Origin: Natronosalvus halobius | Lineage (GTDB): Archaea > Halobacteriota > Halobacteria > Halobacteriales > Natrialbaceae | Assembly (NCBI RefSeq): GCF_024138145.1 | Contig: NZ_CP099998.1 | Span: 186,001 to 250,000, forward strand | Direction of reading: 5' to 3' | Length of the DNA: 64,000 bases | Shown here: piece by piece, positions 62,558 through 64,000 of the stretch | Layout: the number at the start of each line of letters is the position of its first letter | Position numbering within the stretch: the first letter of the stretch is position 1 | Notes under the pieces: generated by a model | The model's database searches: none | What the model was told of the DNA's origin: nothing | The model's input: only the letters and a program-made list of their open reading frames with translations | Translations under genes and position numbers: made by a program

Positions 62558-63724
62558 CAGAACGCACGACATGAAATTACATCAATTCGACTTCAAAATG
62601 ACCTGTGAAAGATATTGGAATGCGTCTCACTTCAGATATACCCAGCAGACCGCGTTTCAATGTCTCGAACAGGGGCGTGTACGTTCAGTCTCCGTATACA
62701 GGCCAACGTAATTCTCGAATTCAATCGATGTCCTATATGGGTTACAAACATAACGTTGTAATAGTTGGTTAGGGAGGAGATGAGAACAAATCCGACGTGA
62801 TCGCAGCAATGATGGTACTGTTCAACGACCGAATCTACTGATCGATAGCGATTGTATCGAGCGTGATGCAGACAAGATCCAACGAATACCTATGTCCTTC
62901 TCGCAAGACCCGAGGATGGCACTCACAACGATTTCGAACCACGATTGACCGCTCAGAATAGACCGACGTTGCGTCGGTTACGGACGGTAGAATCGAATTG
63001 ATTCTACGATCCATCGAACCAGGGCACACCTGACGATAACACCAGTACGATTGTTATGCTGTATTACCAGCGATCAGTAGAAATGTTAGTACTCCCACTA
63101 CCTTCCCTGCTCAAATGCCCTATCCTATCGGAGCGTCAGTTGCGGCATATGTGGGATGTTGGCGAATACCGTTCCACATCGTCGCATATGGGTACTAGTC
63201 CTATTGATGCCGCGATAGTGTTCTTCATATTCACGGTTTTTAGATTTGAATCGGACGTTCGTGGTGAATTTTGGCTAATACAGCTAAGCACAGAAATCAA
63301 CAGTGGTAACTACCTATACAGGTGTTCCGAATTACGGAACGACTTTCGAACGTGCTTCTACGTTCCGTTCGAGGCCGCGTTACCATGTGGTTCGGTACGA
63401 GTTACCGACTCCCCGATTGGCCGAGAACGACCTGAAACAAGCCACGAAGTGGCAAACTTGCTCGTCTCGATACGTTGTGACAATACGAACCCGCTTGTCG
63501 ATCCGAACCGGTGTCCTCTAGGCTGGGACAGGAAATTCATCCTCTCAGGAGGACGCTAGCAGCGCAGGACGTTATCGCTCCGAAACCGTTGCGTGTGCTC
63601 GGTGGGCACAGGTCGCTTTGCGAGGTCTCTAGAATTCGCCCGGTGGTCGCCCGTATTCGACAATAGCGAACTGACGCGTCATCTCAGAACGCATCCAGCG
63701 GAAATCCACGCGAGACGTGGTTCC
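62558..63724. other. Non-coding stretch, 1.2 kb
   Basis: No gene recognised. A frame near 62880-62998 reads DPTNTYVLLARPEDGTHNDF and LRRLRTVESN and may be another decayed transposon-related piece. A plus-strand frame at 63056-63559 lacks haloarchaeal character. The stretch looks like decayed mobile DNA. Confidence 0.4.
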
Positions 63725-64000
63725 TCACGTGTTGGTCGTCCAGGTGAAGACGGATTCGAGATCATGCGGGATGTGTCCGCGTCCGCAGTCGGCTCGCTTC
63801 AGATAGGCCGATAAATCGTCACGGAATGTCGGGTCTGCACACTCATCAACGAGAACCTCCGCACACTCGCGGGGCGATAGCGCGCGCAGGTCCGCGACGC
63901 CATGTTCAGTCACAACGATTCCGAAGTCGTGCTCTGTATGATCGACGTGCGGAACCATCGGCACGATTCGGGAGATGCTTCCGTCGGCGGCGGTCGAGGA
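63725..64000 (-). CDS. Acetyl-CoA hydrolase/CoA-transferase, C-terminal part
   Basis: About 91 codons from the window edge to a TGA at 63725. The sequence SRIVPMVPHVDHTEHDFGIVVTEHGVADLRALSPRECAEVLVDECADPTFRDDL is the conserved C-terminal part of the acetyl-CoA hydrolase / CoA-transferase family, where the V-T-E-x-G-V-A-D-L-R segment lies. The front and the catalytic glutamate region are outside the window. It would act in acetate or propionate CoA metabolism. Confidence 0.9.
   Translation of the reverse strand, partial: SSTAADGSISRIVPMVPHVDHTEHDFGIVVTEHGVADLRALSPRECAEVLVDECADPTFRDDLSAYLKRADCGRGHIPHDLESVFTWTTNT

Noticed and set aside
63056-63559. A 167-codon frame on the plus strand.
   Set aside because: The residues are not acidic and not like a haloarchaeal protein; the surrounding DNA looks like decayed mobile sequence.
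1-64000. tRNA or rRNA genes as integration targets.
   Set aside because: I looked for T-loop-like GGTTCGAATCC and acceptor pairs and saw none that fold; no rRNA sequence was recognised.

Overview
The window looks like a haloarchaeon, probably a Natrialbales-type genome (Natrinema/Haloterrigena-like; the genus is a guess). Almost every protein is acidic. The family set is haloarchaeal: HalOD1, a Bat-type HTH, haloarchaeal winged helices, an Orc1/Cdc6 with ORB-like repeats, and ISH-type transposases. Several starts sit about 25 to 30 nt after a TATA-like box, as in leaderless archaeal transcripts. No tRNA, rRNA or CRISPR array was seen. Most of the window is accessory DNA (toxin-antitoxin pairs, a replication origin, a conjugation-type cluster, IS remnants and repeats). 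Only the right end, from about 55 kb, reads as ordinary core genome.

Left part (1-15.4 kb): a TnpB gene cut by the window edge has replaced the end of a nucleotidyltransferase gene. Next come a frameshifted endonuclease/exonuclease/phosphatase-family gene, a MazF-like toxin with an HTH partner, small zinc proteins, a PadR regulator, a HalOD1 gene and a winged-helix gene. An A/T-richer two-gene unit at 8.55-11.5 kb encodes an unknown protein and a beta-CASP metallo-beta-lactamase nuclease with a helix-hairpin-helix tail. It is followed by an HTH/partner module, a SWIM zinc-finger protein, a PIN-toxin operon with clear palindromic operators, and the stump of a DUF234 ATPase.

Origin and middle (15.5-26 kb): an Orc1/Cdc6 gene is flanked by five ORB-like repeats, which marks a replication origin. 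Then follow a decayed PIN-related locus, an MFS exporter, a dead IS5-type transposase, a pair of bPH2 membrane proteins, a CPBP protease and a second copy of the HTH/partner module.

Conjugation-like cluster (26.9-42.5 kb, all on the minus strand, ten genes): a VirB2-like small protein, a large secreted anchored protein, a TrbL/VirB6-like membrane protein, a membrane-anchored AAA+ ATPase, a PrgI/VirB3-like protein, a VirB4 N-domain-like protein, a VirB4 ATPase, a very large VirD4/TraD-type coupling ATPase, then PriS- and PriL-like primase subunits in tight overlap. No relaxase is evident. This is the best candidate for an undescribed system: a T4SS-type DNA transfer machine carrying its own archaeal-type primase.

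Right part (42.8-64 kb): a cupin, a complete IS5-family element, a second HalOD1/winged-helix pair, a regulator/membrane/CPBP protease locus, a Tat lipoprotein, an oxidoreductase with a Bat-type regulator and a DUF4386 protein, a broken HalOD1 gene and a second PadR. The core genes are ahcY, a complete ECF transporter (T, fused A-A, S) and the end of an acetyl-CoA hydrolase/transferase, with a truncated DUF429 gene and two dead transposases between them.

Two repeat families run through the accessory DNA. One is TTAACCAAC-N22/25-GTTGGTTAA (three copies). The other is a 67-nt element with pairing ends (four full-length copies at 44.5-50.4 kb, plus partial ones).
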